Assembly: GCF_003386165.1 (NCBI RefSeq)
Contig: NZ_QRDV01000010.1
Location: 1 to 64,000, forward strand
Length of the DNA: 64,000 bases
Direction of reading: 5' to 3'
Source of the DNA: Winogradskyella eximia
GTDB lineage: Bacteria > Bacteroidota > Bacteroidia > Flavobacteriales > Flavobacteriaceae
Shown: positions 46,089-56,114 of the stretch, piece after piece
Numbering within the stretch: position 1 is the first letter of the stretch
Layout: each line of letters begins with the position of its first letter
Notes under the pieces: model-generated
Told to the model about the DNA's origin: nothing
Databases searched by the model: none
What the model saw: only the letters and a program-made list of their open reading frames with translations
Translations under genes and position numbers: made by a program

Positions 46089-49000
46089 CTATTGCTTAAT
46101 CACTCTAATAGTTTCAGTTACATTACCAATAGTTACTTTAACAAAGTAAGCACCAGTTTGTAAGCTAGACATGTTAATATCGCTATCAACAGTATTAGGT
46201 GTTACCCTTAATACTTCTTGACCTAGCATATTATACATTGTTACTTGCTCTATTGTATTTTGAGCATTTAATGTTAATGTATTTTTAACTGGATTTGGAT
46301 AGTATGTAAATGCTGCTTCGTTCTCAACATCTCCAACACTTAAAGAAGCACTATATGCTGAAATTGAAAACGGTTCGATTTCATCACCACCATATTCCCA
46401 AACTCTAACATAAATTGTTTCTCCACCTGTTAAACCTGTTAATTCAAGTTGAGAATAACCATCTCCAAAGCCTGGTACACCATCATCGTCACATCCTATA
46501 GAATTAAACGAACCACAAGTACCTGTAAAAGCTTCTATTACAGAATCAAAACCTGTACCACCTGATGAATCATCACCAACTTGAATAGTCACATCTCCAC
46601 TTGCAGGTACCACGATAGAATACCATACTCCAGCACCATCAGTACCACAAGAAGCAGCTTCTGCATCAGCCGATGCGCCAAAAACAGTTCCGTCTATGGC
46701 ATTATCAGCAAATACTCCTCCTGGTGTTAAAGCCGTAGCACCTGAGCAATCATCATTAGATGGAGGTGTTGGTGGTGTTGTATAACTTACAACTACCCAA
46801 CTACTATAATCTCCACCACAGTCTGAACGCACATAAAAGTCATAAGCCGTTTCTGGCGTTAGACCTGTAATTGAAGCCATCATATCCGTTGTAGAAGTAC
46901 CGGTAGTTGGTTCTGTTGAAGGAGACGTTAAGTTAGCATACTCCCAAGTAGTTTCAGAATCACCCATACCCCAAGTAAAATCTGCTGTCATATCAGATAT
47001 TGTACTCATTACGTTTGTAGGCTCAAGACAAGAAGGAATTTCTCTTACTTTAAATTTACCTACATGGAAATCGTAATCAGTAGAACCAACAGTTCCGTTT
47101 GATGCCCAAATTGCAAATTGTGTGTCACCTGAGTAAGTTGTTAAGTCCTGTACAAATTCTGTTCCTGTAAGAACTGGTTCATTACCTGTATTCCAAGTGG
47201 TTAAATTAACCCAAGTTACACCACCATCAGTTGTTACTAATAGTTGTACTTCATCATCATCTCCCATAGCATCTGCAGTATCTCCATCATTGTAGTTTGT
47301 TACTGCGACATTCATTTCTAGTTGGTAAGGACCTCCAGATGATAAATCAAATACTGGTGATATTAACCAATCTCTTATTGCAAAAGTACCATAGATATTT
47401 ATTCTATTACTATAAATACCTGCACCATAAAAATTATCATCAGGACCAAAAGCATCAGTTTTCCATGAAGATGAACCTAGATCTGTAGGACCTGTAGCAA
47501 CTTCACCATTAGAAGCCTCTTCCCAACATGTATCTGGTACATTAACTGACATATCTGCTGTATAATCAGGAACAATTGCTGTACATGCAGTTGTAAACGC
47601 AAAAGGACCTACCCATATAGAAGCACCATTTGCTCCACAATCAGCTCTTACATAAAATTCATATTCATTATTAGAAGCTAACCCTGTTGCCATATATGGA
47701 TTACTAACTCCTGTAGCAGTTGGTGTACCCGTTACAGTACCTGCAGCTGTGATATCAACTAATTCAACATCCCACAACACTTCAGTAGAACCAATAGTCC
47801 ATTCTAAATCTGCCGAATCTGCTGTTATATTAGCAGCATTTAATGCTGTTGGTTCTGGACATAACACTGTTGTAGTGAATGCTAAAGGTCCAATCCAAGC
47901 GGATACTCCACTAGCACCACAATCTGCTTGTACATAAAATTCATAATCATTATCTGGAGTTAAACCTGTTGCCATATAAGGATTAGTAACTCCTGTAGCT
48001 GTAGGTGTTCCTGTAGGTGTTCCTGCAGTTGTAATATCAACTATTTCAATATTCCATGAAGTAGCACTACCGTTCTCTGTCCAACCTAATTCAGCTGAAT
48101 CACTAGAAACATTTGCTACAGTTAAACTTGATGGATCAAAACAAGAAGGTGCCTCTACAAATGATACATCATCAATTGCTATATCATTTTCGTAATTTGG
48201 ATTAGAAGCAGTATCTTGAATAAATCTAGCTATTATATCTCCTGTTATAGTAAGTGTAGATAAATCAATTATTACATGCTCCCACTCATCAATATCACCA
48301 GTATTATCTGTATAAACTACATTCCATGCAGCTCCATCCCAAACTTCTACTGTCAGCGTATTAGAATTTACTCCTCCAGCAACAAAATGATAAACATAAA
48401 AATCTAAAGCTGGCGTTGTAAGACCACTAACATCTACTGAAGGAGATGTTAAAGTTGCATCAGCAGTTACAGTTGCTGTTGAAGCATCTACAAATGCGAA
48501 ATAGCCAGCACCAGTTGTATGGTCTGAATAAGCATTTCCAAATGTTGGCACTGTAGCAAAGCTCCAATCTTTTGAAGTTGATGAAGCACTTGACCAACAA
48601 TTTGGTATTGCTCCTGCATTTTCAAAATCTTCTGAGTAAGGTGCTGTAAAAGAGTTACATTCAGTTGTAAAAGCAAAAGGACCAGCCCACGCACTTACAT
48701 CACCACCACCACAATCTGCTCTTACATAATATTCATAATCATTACTATCAGTTAATCCCATAATAGTATAAGGGTTTGTAACTCCAGTCTCTGTAGGTGT
48801 CATTGTTTGAGCACCAGCAGCAGTTACATCTACTATTTCAATATCCCAAAGAGTTGTACCACCAACAGCTGTCCATCCTAAATCAGCTGATGTTGTAGTA
48901 ATACCTGTAGCTGTTAATGTAGAAGGATCTGGACATGAAACTGTAGTTGAGAACGCTATCGGTCCAACCCAATTTGAAGTTCCGTCTACACCACAATTTG

Positions 49001-49793
49001 CTCTTACATAATATTCGTAGTCATTATCCGCAGTTAATCCCATTACAGTGTAAGGGTTTGTAACTCCAGTCTCTGTAGGTGTCATTGTTTGAGCACCAGC
49101 AGCAGTTACATCTACTATTTCAATATCCCAAGCTGTTGCCGTGCTACTTTCTGTCCATGATAAATCAGCAGAACTAGAAGTCATATTAGCTACCATCAAA
49201 GCTATCGGATCTGCACAAGCAGGAGGTGTTTCTGAAGTTATGGTTGGAGACGATAAACAAAATCCCCACTCATAACCATCTAAATCATCATAAGAAAAAC
49301 GATATTGAAAACCTGACAACTGTGTTGCAGTATAACCAGCAATGTTTATTACTGATGAAGTGTAAGCCACTGTAGCTGCACAATTTTGAAAATCTGCAAC
49401 AACAGTAGTATTTCCATCGAATGTTTCTACCACAGACCAAGTCATCGCATCAGCATCATAAACTTCAATAGTCAATACATCTTCAAGTTCATAATAAATG
49501 ATATCTCCACTTACAGATATCCAAGTCTCACCTGCTACACTAGCAGCCGTTAAGTCAATAATTGGTGACGTTGCTTGAATATCATCAAATGAGCCATTCC
49601 CTGCTGCGTCATCGTCAAAGCCAAAAGTAGCATCCACGGTTGGGTCACTTAATAAGCCTGCAGCTGTATAAGTACCAGATATGGTCCAATCAGCACTAGG
49701 CCAACCTGCAGCTTCATTTAATGTTTGTGCCATACCGCTGTATGAAAACACCAACGCTATTGCCATTAAAAATTTTAATGTAATTTTCTTCAT
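46089..49793 (-). CDS. Large secreted FN3-repeat protein with T9SS sorting domain
   Basis: 1234 residues. Signal peptide (about 1-22, ending GMAQ), then an N-terminal beta domain, two FN3 modules (about 193-380), a MAM-like region (about 385-550), two more FN3 modules (about 554-740), a second MAM-like region, a fifth FN3 (about 925-1010), a pre-peptidase-C-like domain (about 1015-1150) and the C-terminal type A sorting domain (YYPNPVKNTLTLNA ... GAYFVKV). It is exported by type IX secretion to the surface or medium. Domain edges are by eye. It has no catalytic site that I can see, so adhesion is more likely than enzymatic activity. Confidence 0.88.
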   Translation of the reverse strand: MKKITLKFLMAIALVFSYSGMAQTLNEAAGWPSADWTISGTYTAAGLLSDPTVDATFGFDDDAAGNGSFDDIQATSPIIDLTAASVAGETWISVSGDIIYYELEDVLTIEVYDADAMTWSVVETFDGNTTVVADFQNCAATVAYTSSVINIAGYTATQLSGFQYRFSYDDLDGYEWGFCLSSPTITSETPPACADPIALMVANMTSSSADLSWTESSTATAWDIEIVDVTAAGAQTMTPTETGVTNPYTVMGLTADNDYEYYVRANCGVDGTSNWVGPIAFSTTVSCPDPSTLTATGITTTSADLGWTAVGGTTLWDIEIVDVTAAGAQTMTPTETGVTNPYTIMGLTDSNDYEYYVRADCGGGDVSAWAGPFAFTTECNSFTAPYSEDFENAGAIPNCWSSASSTSKDWSFATVPTFGNAYSDHTTGAGYFAFVDASTATVTADATLTSPSVDVSGLTTPALDFYVYHFVAGGVNSNTLTVEVWDGAAWNVVYTDNTGDIDEWEHVIIDLSTLTITGDIIARFIQDTASNPNYENDIAIDDVSFVEAPSCFDPSSLTVANVSSDSAELGWTENGSATSWNIEIVDITTAGTPTGTPTATGVTNPYMATGLTPDNDYEFYVQADCGASGVSAWIGPLAFTTTVLCPEPTALNAANITADSADLEWTIGSTEVLWDVELVDITAAGTVTGTPTATGVSNPYMATGLASNNEYEFYVRADCGANGASIWVGPFAFTTACTAIVPDYTADMSVNVPDTCWEEASNGEVATGPTDLGSSSWKTDAFGPDDNFYGAGIYSNRINIYGTFAIRDWLISPVFDLSSGGPYQLEMNVAVTNYNDGDTADAMGDDDEVQLLVTTDGGVTWVNLTTWNTGNEPVLTGTEFVQDLTTYSGDTQFAIWASNGTVGSTDYDFHVGKFKVREIPSCLEPTNVMSTISDMTADFTWGMGDSETTWEYANLTSPSTEPTTGTSTTDMMASITGLTPETAYDFYVRSDCGGDYSSWVVVSYTTPPTPPSNDDCSGATALTPGGVFADNAIDGTVFGASADAEAASCGTDGAGVWYSIVVPASGDVTIQVGDDSSGGTGFDSVIEAFTGTCGSFNSIGCDDDGVPGFGDGYSQLELTGLTGGETIYVRVWEYGGDEIEPFSISAYSASLSVGDVENEAAFTYYPNPVKNTLTLNAQNTIEQVTMYNMLGQEVLRVTPNTVDSDINMSSLQTGAYFVKVTIGNVTETIRVIKQ
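48769..48849. repeat. 81-bp perfect direct repeat, copy 1 (in FN3 coding)
   Basis: Identical over 81 bases to 49051-49131, 282 bases (94 codons) away, one FN3 period. It encodes the strand EIVDVTAAGAQTMTPTETGV and neighbouring residues. Confidence 0.85.
49051..49131. repeat. 81-bp perfect direct repeat, copy 2 (in FN3 coding)
   Basis: Second copy of the 81-base repeat at 48769-48849. Identity including third codon positions suggests recent duplication or gene conversion. Confidence 0.85.
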
Positions 49794-49980
49794 AAAAATT
49801 CATGTTTAAGTTAGTAATTCTTTAAAAATATGTTAATTATTTGCAACTATATTAGGTTTAACTTTCAAATCGTTTAAAAGTAAAAAATACCGATAAGAAA
49901 CGTTAAAGTCATTCTTTAAAATACAAATTATTTTTAACTACTTAAATGTTCAAAATTCCTTAAATTCATAAGAAAAAAAA

Positions 49981-50006
49981 AGCCGTTACATAATAATGTA
50001 ACGGCT
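49981..50006 (-). terminator. Rho-independent terminator of fabI
   Basis: AGCCGTTACAT (49981-49991) pairs with ATGTAACGGCT (49996-50006) around AATA. The A-run on the plus strand before it is a T-run on the minus strand. It lies 25 bases beyond the fabI stop. Confidence 0.88.
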
Positions 50007-50031
50007 ATAAATTTAATACTTGTTGAAGATA

Positions 50032-50850
50032 TTATTGATTATCTACAAAGGTCTCCATAACGGCATCACTGACACCCATATTACTAAATCCTCCATCATT
50101 ATATAAATTCTGAAGCGTTACTCGTTTTGTTAAATCACTAAATAGTGTCACTGTATAATTTGCACAATCCATTGCAGTTGCATTACCTAAAGGCGACATT
50201 TTATCTGCATAAGCTATAAATCCATCAAAACCTTTTACACCTGAACCCGCTGTAGTTGGTGTTGGTGATTGCGAAATGATATTAACTCGTACTTTTTTAT
50301 CTCTACCAAAAAAATAGCCAAAACTACGCGCAACACTTTCTAAATACGCTTTATTATCTGCCATATCATTATAATCTGGAAAGACACGTTGAGACGCCAT
50401 ATATGTTAAAGCCACAATACTTCCCCATTCATTCATAGCATCTGCTTTATAAAGCGTTTGCATAACTTTATGAAAAGACATCGCAGAAACGTCCGTTCCT
50501 TTTTGTGTCCAAGTATAATTTTGATTTGTATAATGATTTCCTTTTCTAACATTAATTGACATGCCTATGGAATGCAATACAAAATCAATTTTACCTCCTA
50601 ATATCTCCATAGATTGTATTACCAAATTTTGAAGATCTTCTTCAGAAGTCGCATCTGCAGCAATAATCTGTGAGCCTGTTATCTTCGCTAATTCATCAAT
50701 CTGTCCCATTCGCATTGCAACAGGTGCATTGGTTAGTACAAATGTGCCTCCCTCTTCATGAACACGTACAGCAGTTTTCCAAGCAATAGAATTTTCATCT
50801 AAAGCTCCAAATATGATTCCTTTTTTTCCTTTTAGTAAATTGTAAGACAT
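50032..50850 (-). CDS. fabI: Enoyl-[acyl-carrier-protein] reductase (NADH)
   Basis: 272 residues. It reduces enoyl-ACP, the last step of each fatty-acid elongation cycle. The N-terminal GIIFGALDENSIAWKTAVRV is a FabI cofactor region, with FVLHSIGMS and the catalytic YNDMADNK (Tyr-x6-Lys) near residues 155-165. Complete and of normal length. It is followed by a strong terminator and separated from recN by 87 bases. Confidence 0.94.
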   Translation of the reverse strand: MSYNLLKGKKGIIFGALDENSIAWKTAVRVHEEGGTFVLTNAPVAMRMGQIDELAKITGSQIIAADATSEEDLQNLVIQSMEILGGKIDFVLHSIGMSINVRKGNHYTNQNYTWTQKGTDVSAMSFHKVMQTLYKADAMNEWGSIVALTYMASQRVFPDYNDMADNKAYLESVARSFGYFFGRDKKVRVNIISQSPTPTTAGSGVKGFDGFIAYADKMSPLGNATAMDCANYTVTLFSDLTKRVTLQNLYNDGGFSNMGVSDAVMETFVDNQ

Positions 50851-50937
50851 GTGTTTGTGGTTAATCGGTTTTTATATAAGTTGGTTATCCTAATAATCTC
50901 AAAGTTAACAAAACTTTGGATTTTAAAAATTCAGTGG

Positions 50938-52590
50938 TTAATTCAGTAATTGCTTAGCATGAGCCATGGCAGAATCTGTAATTGTTAAGCCACCTAACAT
51001 TTGAGCAATCTCAACAATACGTTCTTCTTCGTTTAGTTTCTTAAGTTGTGTATGAGTTACGTCCTTAGTATCTGTTTTAAATACTTTAAAATGCGAGTTT
51101 CCTTTGGCTGCAATCTGAGGCAAATGTGTAATGGTAAAAACCTGCATCTTATTACTCATGTGTTTCATAATTTCTCCCATTTTGTTCGAAATTTCTCCAG
51201 AAACACCTGTATCAATTTCATCAAACATAATAGATGGTAACTGAATATATTCAGCCAAAATAGATTTTATAGCTAACATTATACGAGATAATTCTCCACC
51301 TGAGGCAGATTTTTTGAGCTCATTGTAACTAGATCCCTTATTTGCCATAAATAGAAACTGTAAGTTGTCTTTTCCGTTTTTTACAAAATGGTCAGTAACT
51401 TCTAACTCTACCTTAAACTTGGCATTTGGCATGCCTAAATCTGAAAGAATAGTTTCTAATTTTGAAACGAAAACTGGAATAATTTTCTTCCTTTTATTAT
51501 GAATTTTTGAAGCTATCTGATTAAGCTTCTCTTCTAATTTTAAAATCTCTTTTTCTTTGAGAAGTATGGTTTCGTCTAGACTTTCAGTGTTATCAATCTT
51601 TAATTTTAAATCATTTCTAATTCCTATTAAATCGTTAACTTCTGAAACAGCATGTTTTTGAAATAAATTATTTACAATTTGAATTTTACTTCCAATACGT
51701 TCTAATTCTTGTGGATCTGAAGATAGATTATCTTCAAGATTATCTAATTCAATTAAAACATCATCGAGTTCAATACCTACGCTAATAATGCGTTCTTTTA
51801 AAGCCTCATAAGATTTACCAAAACTAGCTATTTTAGTTAACTCTTGTTTTGCTGTATTTAATTGATCTATCGCTCCAATTTCTTCTGTGCTAAGTATTGA
51901 TTTTACACTACTTAGCTTCTCTCCTATAATCTCAACATTATTAAGTTCTTCGTATTGAGATTCTAAATCTTCGAGATTAATTTTCTCTAAATTTATTTCA
52001 TTCAACTCCTTGGATAAAAACAAATTATAATCGTATTCTTTTATCAATTCAGCCTTAGAAATCTTTAATGCTTCTAAAGATTTCTGAAGTGACTTATACT
52101 CCACTAATCCTTTAGAAAAGTCTTCTAAATTCCCTTTATTTTCAGCCAAACCATCAATAACTTTAAATTGATAATCGTCTTGAGTTAATTGTTGCGTTTG
52201 ATGTTGTGAATGAATATCTATAAGATAACTGCTCAAAGCCACCAGACTTTCTAAAGTCACAGGAGTATCGTTAATAAAGGCTCTTGATTTCCCTGAAGGT
52301 AAAATTTCGCGTCGTATAATGGTTTGCACATCATAATCTAAATCTAAGGATGTGAATAATGCTTTTAGATCGTAGTTAGCAATATCAAAAGTAGCTTCAA
52401 TAATACATTTATCACCCGTATTTTTTACCTGACTTAAATCTGCTCGTTTACCTAAAACTAAGGATAAACCACCTAATAAAATGGATTTTCCAGCACCTGT
52501 TTCTCCAGTAATAATAGTTAAACCATTATTAAAAGCTACACTTAACTCATCTATAAGTGCGTAATTTTTTATGTGAAGTGATGTTAACAA
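50938..52590 (-). CDS. recN: DNA repair protein RecN
   Basis: 550 residues, SMC-like ATPase acting in double-strand break repair. The Walker A motif is GLTIITGETGAGKSILLGGL, a central coiled coil spans about 150-370, and the signature and Walker B regions are KSASGGELSRIMLAIKSI and LPSIMFDEIDTGVSG. The start is a TTG at 52588-52590, giving (M)LTSLHIKNYALIDELSV, which fits the family exactly; no closer ATG exists. A TAATTTTG element lies 19 bases upstream on the same strand (52610-52617). Confidence 0.94.
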   Translation of the reverse strand: MLTSLHIKNYALIDELSVAFNNGLTIITGETGAGKSILLGGLSLVLGKRADLSQVKNTGDKCIIEATFDIANYDLKALFTSLDLDYDVQTIIRREILPSGKSRAFINDTPVTLESLVALSSYLIDIHSQHQTQQLTQDDYQFKVIDGLAENKGNLEDFSKGLVEYKSLQKSLEALKISKAELIKEYDYNLFLSKELNEINLEKINLEDLESQYEELNNVEIIGEKLSSVKSILSTEEIGAIDQLNTAKQELTKIASFGKSYEALKERIISVGIELDDVLIELDNLEDNLSSDPQELERIGSKIQIVNNLFQKHAVSEVNDLIGIRNDLKLKIDNTESLDETILLKEKEILKLEEKLNQIASKIHNKRKKIIPVFVSKLETILSDLGMPNAKFKVELEVTDHFVKNGKDNLQFLFMANKGSSYNELKKSASGGELSRIMLAIKSILAEYIQLPSIMFDEIDTGVSGEISNKMGEIMKHMSNKMQVFTITHLPQIAAKGNSHFKVFKTDTKDVTHTQLKKLNEEERIVEIAQMLGGLTITDSAMAHAKQLLN

Positions 52591-52609
52591 GGATCTAAAA
52601 TTTGAAATA

Positions 52610-52617
52610 CAAAATTA
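52610..52617 (-). promoter_or_regulatory. TAnnTTTG (-7) element upstream of recN
   Basis: On the minus strand TAATTTTG ends 19 bases before the TTG start. A matching -33 TTG is not found. Confidence 0.35.
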
Positions 52618-52755
52618 AGTGATTTTGTCTTTTAAAAATGAAAACGAGAAAGAATAAATATAATATTTACTATTACTAAAGAATACCCCTTAAGCCAAGC
52701 AATTATATAAAGAAGCGCATCTTAAAACCTAACTAAAAAGTACAATGTGAAAAAA

Positions 52756-53643
52756 CTAATATCTAATATTTCTCCATTTTTGAGAATACATTGGAGCTAT
52801 TCTATTCAAAATTTCTGTTGCTTCTGCAATATTAACACTTGGTCCTCCAGAAAGAATATCCATAATTTCGTCGGCTTTTGCATCAAAAAACACACGCATT
52901 AAAAAGGAATTAGGTCTTACTCTATGTACTTTTTGCAATTCATTTAGTACAGTAATAATTTTATTTTTCCCGTCTTTGGTGTTTTCATTCATAATGTCTA
53001 ATCCGCCAATATGATAGTTATACATAGCAGACCTCATATCCTTGTAAGATGGTGACATTAAGTTATCAATTAATGCAAAGCGAGATTGTAAACCATCTTC
53101 TAATTTCCATCCTTGACCATTAAGTTGTTGAGAATAACTAGCAATTGTTTGTGCTTGTTTAAAATATTTATCCCCTCCTTTAAGTTCAAAAGTATCTGCA
53201 TCAATACCTAAAATCATATACACATGAAAGGCTAACACAGAGACTAAATTAGATTCAAATTGACTTTCATTAAATATTAAATTCTGAAACTCTAAATATT
53301 GAAAATTAAAATCCTTATCGTTATAATTATAAACTGGAGAATTATAAGAAGAATTAAAAACAGGTCTAGATGAAGACACTTGTAATGTTGCAGAAAACAA
53401 ATCGTTACTATAGTCCTTTATATTAATCACCATACTGCAATTAATACGCTCTTTTGGGCTAAACGCTTCGTTAGTCCATTTAGTATTATTAACAAACTCT
53501 GTAAGTTGCTTCTCTAATGTTTTAAAAACCACATTATTTTCGTTTCCTGTTTGTTGAGCAATAACATTTACGGTACAGTTTAACTCTTGTGCAATTACTA
53601 AAGTTGAAAATAAAAAAGCAAATAAAAGAAATAGGTTACGCAT
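52756..53643 (-). CDS. DUF4835 family exported protein
   Basis: 295 residues. A signal peptide (RNLFLLFAFLFSTLVIAQ) is followed by ELNCTVNVIAQQTGNENNVV and FNFQYLEFQNLIFNESQFES, and a long helical C-terminus. The pattern and its position directly after coaBC are those of DUF4835, a Bacteroidota family of unknown function, probably periplasmic. Its start overlaps the coaBC stop by 8 bases, which indicates translational coupling. Confidence 0.88.
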   Translation of the reverse strand: MRNLFLLFAFLFSTLVIAQELNCTVNVIAQQTGNENNVVFKTLEKQLTEFVNNTKWTNEAFSPKERINCSMVINIKDYSNDLFSATLQVSSSRPVFNSSYNSPVYNYNDKDFNFQYLEFQNLIFNESQFESNLVSVLAFHVYMILGIDADTFELKGGDKYFKQAQTIASYSQQLNGQGWKLEDGLQSRFALIDNLMSPSYKDMRSAMYNYHIGGLDIMNENTKDGKNKIITVLNELQKVHRVRPNSFLMRVFFDAKADEIMDILSGGPSVNIAEATEILNRIAPMYSQKWRNIRY

Positions 53644-54847
53644 GGTTTTGTTTTAATATAAGTTGCATTAAATCTTCAGCTACTTCTGATTTAGATTTTA
53701 ATTCGTTTTCAATAATTGTGTTAGAAGATGTTATAAATGTAACTTTATTTGTGGACACACCAAAACCCGCTCCTTTATCTTGTAATGAGTTGAGCACAAT
53801 AAGATCTAAATTCTTAGATACCAATTTTCCTTTAGCATGCTCTAATTCATTATTAGTTTCTAGAGCAAAACCCACTAAAAACTGATTGGTTTTAATCTCG
53901 CCTAATGATTTTAAAATATCTTTTGTTTTTTCTAACTCTATAGTAAACGTAGAATCTTTCTTTTTTATTTTCTGATTCGCAACATTCTTTGGTCTATAAT
54001 CTGCAACAGCGGCAGAAAGAATAGCGATATCTGAAGTTTTAAAATGCAAATGAACCTCATTATACATCTCTTCTGCACTAACCACAGGTTTTACCGTTAC
54101 AAAATTATGTGTTATTTTTTGATGTGTAGGACCTGTAACTAAAATTACCTCAGCACCTAAATTTGAAGCCGCCTTAGCTATTTCGAATCCCATTTTACCA
54201 CTAGAATGATTTCCTATAAAACGCACAGGATCTAATGCTTCGTAAGTAGGACCAGCTGTAATTAATACACGTTGCCCTTTTAATGGTAATTGATCTAAAA
54301 TATCTTTCTCAATAAAGCTAACAATGTCTTCTGGTTCTGCCATTCTACCTTCACCAACTAATCCACTAGCAAGTTCTCCTGTTCCTGCAGGTATTAACTT
54401 ATTGCCAAAAGACGTTAATTTACGGAATGATTCTTTTGTTGATTGGTGCTTGTACATATCCAAATCCATTGCAGGCGCAAAATATATAGGACATTTGGCA
54501 GATAAATATGTTGCTAAAAGAATATTATCACAAACTCCATTGGCCATTTTTGCCATAGTATTGGCTGTGGCTGGAGCAATAACAAAGTAATCTCCCCAAA
54601 GGCCTAAATCTACATGATTATTCCAAACGTGGCTATCATCTTCTTCATCCACAAAGGAAGAGTAAACAGGATTTTTAGAGAGTGTAGAAAGTGTAAGTGG
54701 TGTTACAAAATCCTTAGAAGCAGGCGTCATAACGACTTTAACGTTAGCGCCTGCTTTAATAAATAATCGTACTAAGTTAGCAGATTTGTATGCGGCAATA
54801 CCAGCAGTAATGCCCAATAAAATATTTTTATCCTTTAGAATAGACAT
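53636..54847 (-). CDS. coaBC: Bifunctional phosphopantothenoylcysteine decarboxylase/synthase
   Basis: 403 residues, two steps of CoA synthesis. The N-terminal flavoprotein domain (CoaC, about 1-185) begins NILLGITAGIAAYKSANLVR and has APAMDLDMYKH and NGVCDNILL, with the catalytic Cys. The C-terminal CoaB part (about 190-403) has VLITAGPTYEALDPVRFIGN and AAVADYRPKNVANQKIKK. It overlaps the next gene by 8 bases and follows rpoZ after 8 bases in one operon. Confidence 0.95.
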   Translation of the reverse strand: MSILKDKNILLGITAGIAAYKSANLVRLFIKAGANVKVVMTPASKDFVTPLTLSTLSKNPVYSSFVDEEDDSHVWNNHVDLGLWGDYFVIAPATANTMAKMANGVCDNILLATYLSAKCPIYFAPAMDLDMYKHQSTKESFRKLTSFGNKLIPAGTGELASGLVGEGRMAEPEDIVSFIEKDILDQLPLKGQRVLITAGPTYEALDPVRFIGNHSSGKMGFEIAKAASNLGAEVILVTGPTHQKITHNFVTVKPVVSAEEMYNEVHLHFKTSDIAILSAAVADYRPKNVANQKIKKKDSTFTIELEKTKDILKSLGEIKTNQFLVGFALETNNELEHAKGKLVSKNLDLIVLNSLQDKGAGFGVSTNKVTFITSSNTIIENELKSKSEVAEDLMQLILKQNHA

Positions 54848-54855
54848 CCTAAGGC

Positions 54856-55182
54856 TTATGGCTGAGGATCATCAGTATTTCTGTGATAAATCTTATCATC
54901 TAACCACTCTTGTACAGCTAAAGCGTGTGGCTTAGGTAATTTCTCGTAAAACTTAGATACTTCAATCTGTTCTTTGTTTTCAAAAATCTCCTCAAGACTA
55001 TCGTTGTAAGTGGCAAACTCTTCTAGTTTATCAATTAACTCACGTCTAATATCTGTATTAATTTGTTCTGCACGTCTAGAAATTACTGAAATAGCTTCAT
55101 AGATATTATCTGTTGAAGCATCAATTTCGTTTCTGTTATAAGTAATTGTACTTACTGGTGCGTCTGTCTTTTTTAAATCCAT
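54856..55182 (-). CDS. rpoZ: RNA polymerase subunit omega/Rpb6-like
   Basis: 108 residues. The N-terminal NIYEAISVISRRAEQINTDI resembles the omega/Rpb6 core that stabilises the beta' subunit. Bacteroidota have a longer acidic C-terminus, as here (LEEIFENKEQIEVSKFYEKL). Its position between bamD and coaBC is the usual one in Flavobacteriia. Sequence similarity to E. coli omega is weak, so the name relies on the motif and context. Confidence 0.85.
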   Translation of the reverse strand: MDLKKTDAPVSTITYNRNEIDASTDNIYEAISVISRRAEQINTDIRRELIDKLEEFATYNDSLEEIFENKEQIEVSKFYEKLPKPHALAVQEWLDDKIYHRNTDDPQP

Positions 55183-55193
55183 CGTTATAATGT

Positions 55194-56006
55194 TTAACTT
55201 TTAGTAGTAAACGTATTTAATTCTTGTTGTAATTCTTCTTTTAATATGTTAGCCTCTTCCAAATATACTGAGTTTGGATAAGACTTATTAAGCGCTTGGT
55301 AATAATCTAACGCTTCTTTTAAACGTTCTTCTTTTTTATAATCTACACTTAGAATTGCTAATTTATATGCAGAATTAAATCTGTAATAAAAAGCATCACC
55401 TCTTAATGTAGCACCTGGAAATTCTAATAAGAAATTATTAAATGACTTTATTGACGCCACATAATCTCCAGTATAACCACCAATTAAATTGTATTGCTTA
55501 GCAATTTCGAATGCTTTTTTCTCTAATTTAAAATCTAATTCTTTAACCAAAGTATTCGCTTCAGCTAAATATTTTGAATTAGGATACTCATTCACAAATA
55601 ACTGCAATTTCTCTATCGCTTCTACTGTTTCTTTTTGCTCCTTAGAATACACAGGTGAATTATAATAATAACCTTTTGCTGCATAAAACGCAGCTTCTTC
55701 AGCCTTTTCACTCTGAGGATAAATATCTGTAAATTTATCTAAGTGATAACTTGCAATGTAATAATCACCTAAATGATAAGAACACATGGCATGTATGTAG
55801 GTTAATTTTTCAGCTTGTGGTTTCCCTCTATATTTCTGAAGGATTTGCTCCGACAGTCTAAAAGATTTCTTCCACTTTCCAGCGTCGAATAATTCAGATG
55901 CCATTTCAAATTTTGCAGCAGTATCTTCAGATTTTAATGTTTTCTGAAAATCACTACACGAAATAAATAGAATACTGATCAGTAGTATGTAAAGTCCTCT
56001 CTTCAT
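55194..56006 (-). CDS. bamD: Outer-membrane assembly lipoprotein BamD
   Basis: About 270 residues. The N-terminus KRGLYILLISILFISC carries a lipobox (FISC). The rest is a series of TPR-like helices (for example FEMASELFDAGKWKKSFRLS, LFVNEYPNSKYLAEANTLVK and YYQALNKSYPNSVYLEEANI), as in BamD, which supports folding of outer-membrane barrels in the BAM complex. A longer frame reaches 56102, but the lipoprotein signal requires the ATG at 56006. Confidence 0.93.
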   Translation of the reverse strand: MKRGLYILLISILFISCSDFQKTLKSEDTAAKFEMASELFDAGKWKKSFRLSEQILQKYRGKPQAEKLTYIHAMCSYHLGDYYIASYHLDKFTDIYPQSEKAEEAAFYAAKGYYYNSPVYSKEQKETVEAIEKLQLFVNEYPNSKYLAEANTLVKELDFKLEKKAFEIAKQYNLIGGYTGDYVASIKSFNNFLLEFPGATLRGDAFYYRFNSAYKLAILSVDYKKEERLKEALDYYQALNKSYPNSVYLEEANILKEELQQELNTFTTKS

Positions 56007-56114
56007 AAATTTTAAACAGAATGCAAAAGTAAACATTATTAACGGATTTAAAAAACAATTATTATGTGCTAAATTAACTGTTGTTTTTAGCCTAAAAATC
56101 AATTTATATAAAGT

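Noticed and set aside
47749..47937. ORF on the plus strand inside the FN3 gene
   Set aside because: It arises from low-stop repeat sequence opposite the FN3 modules and has no start context.
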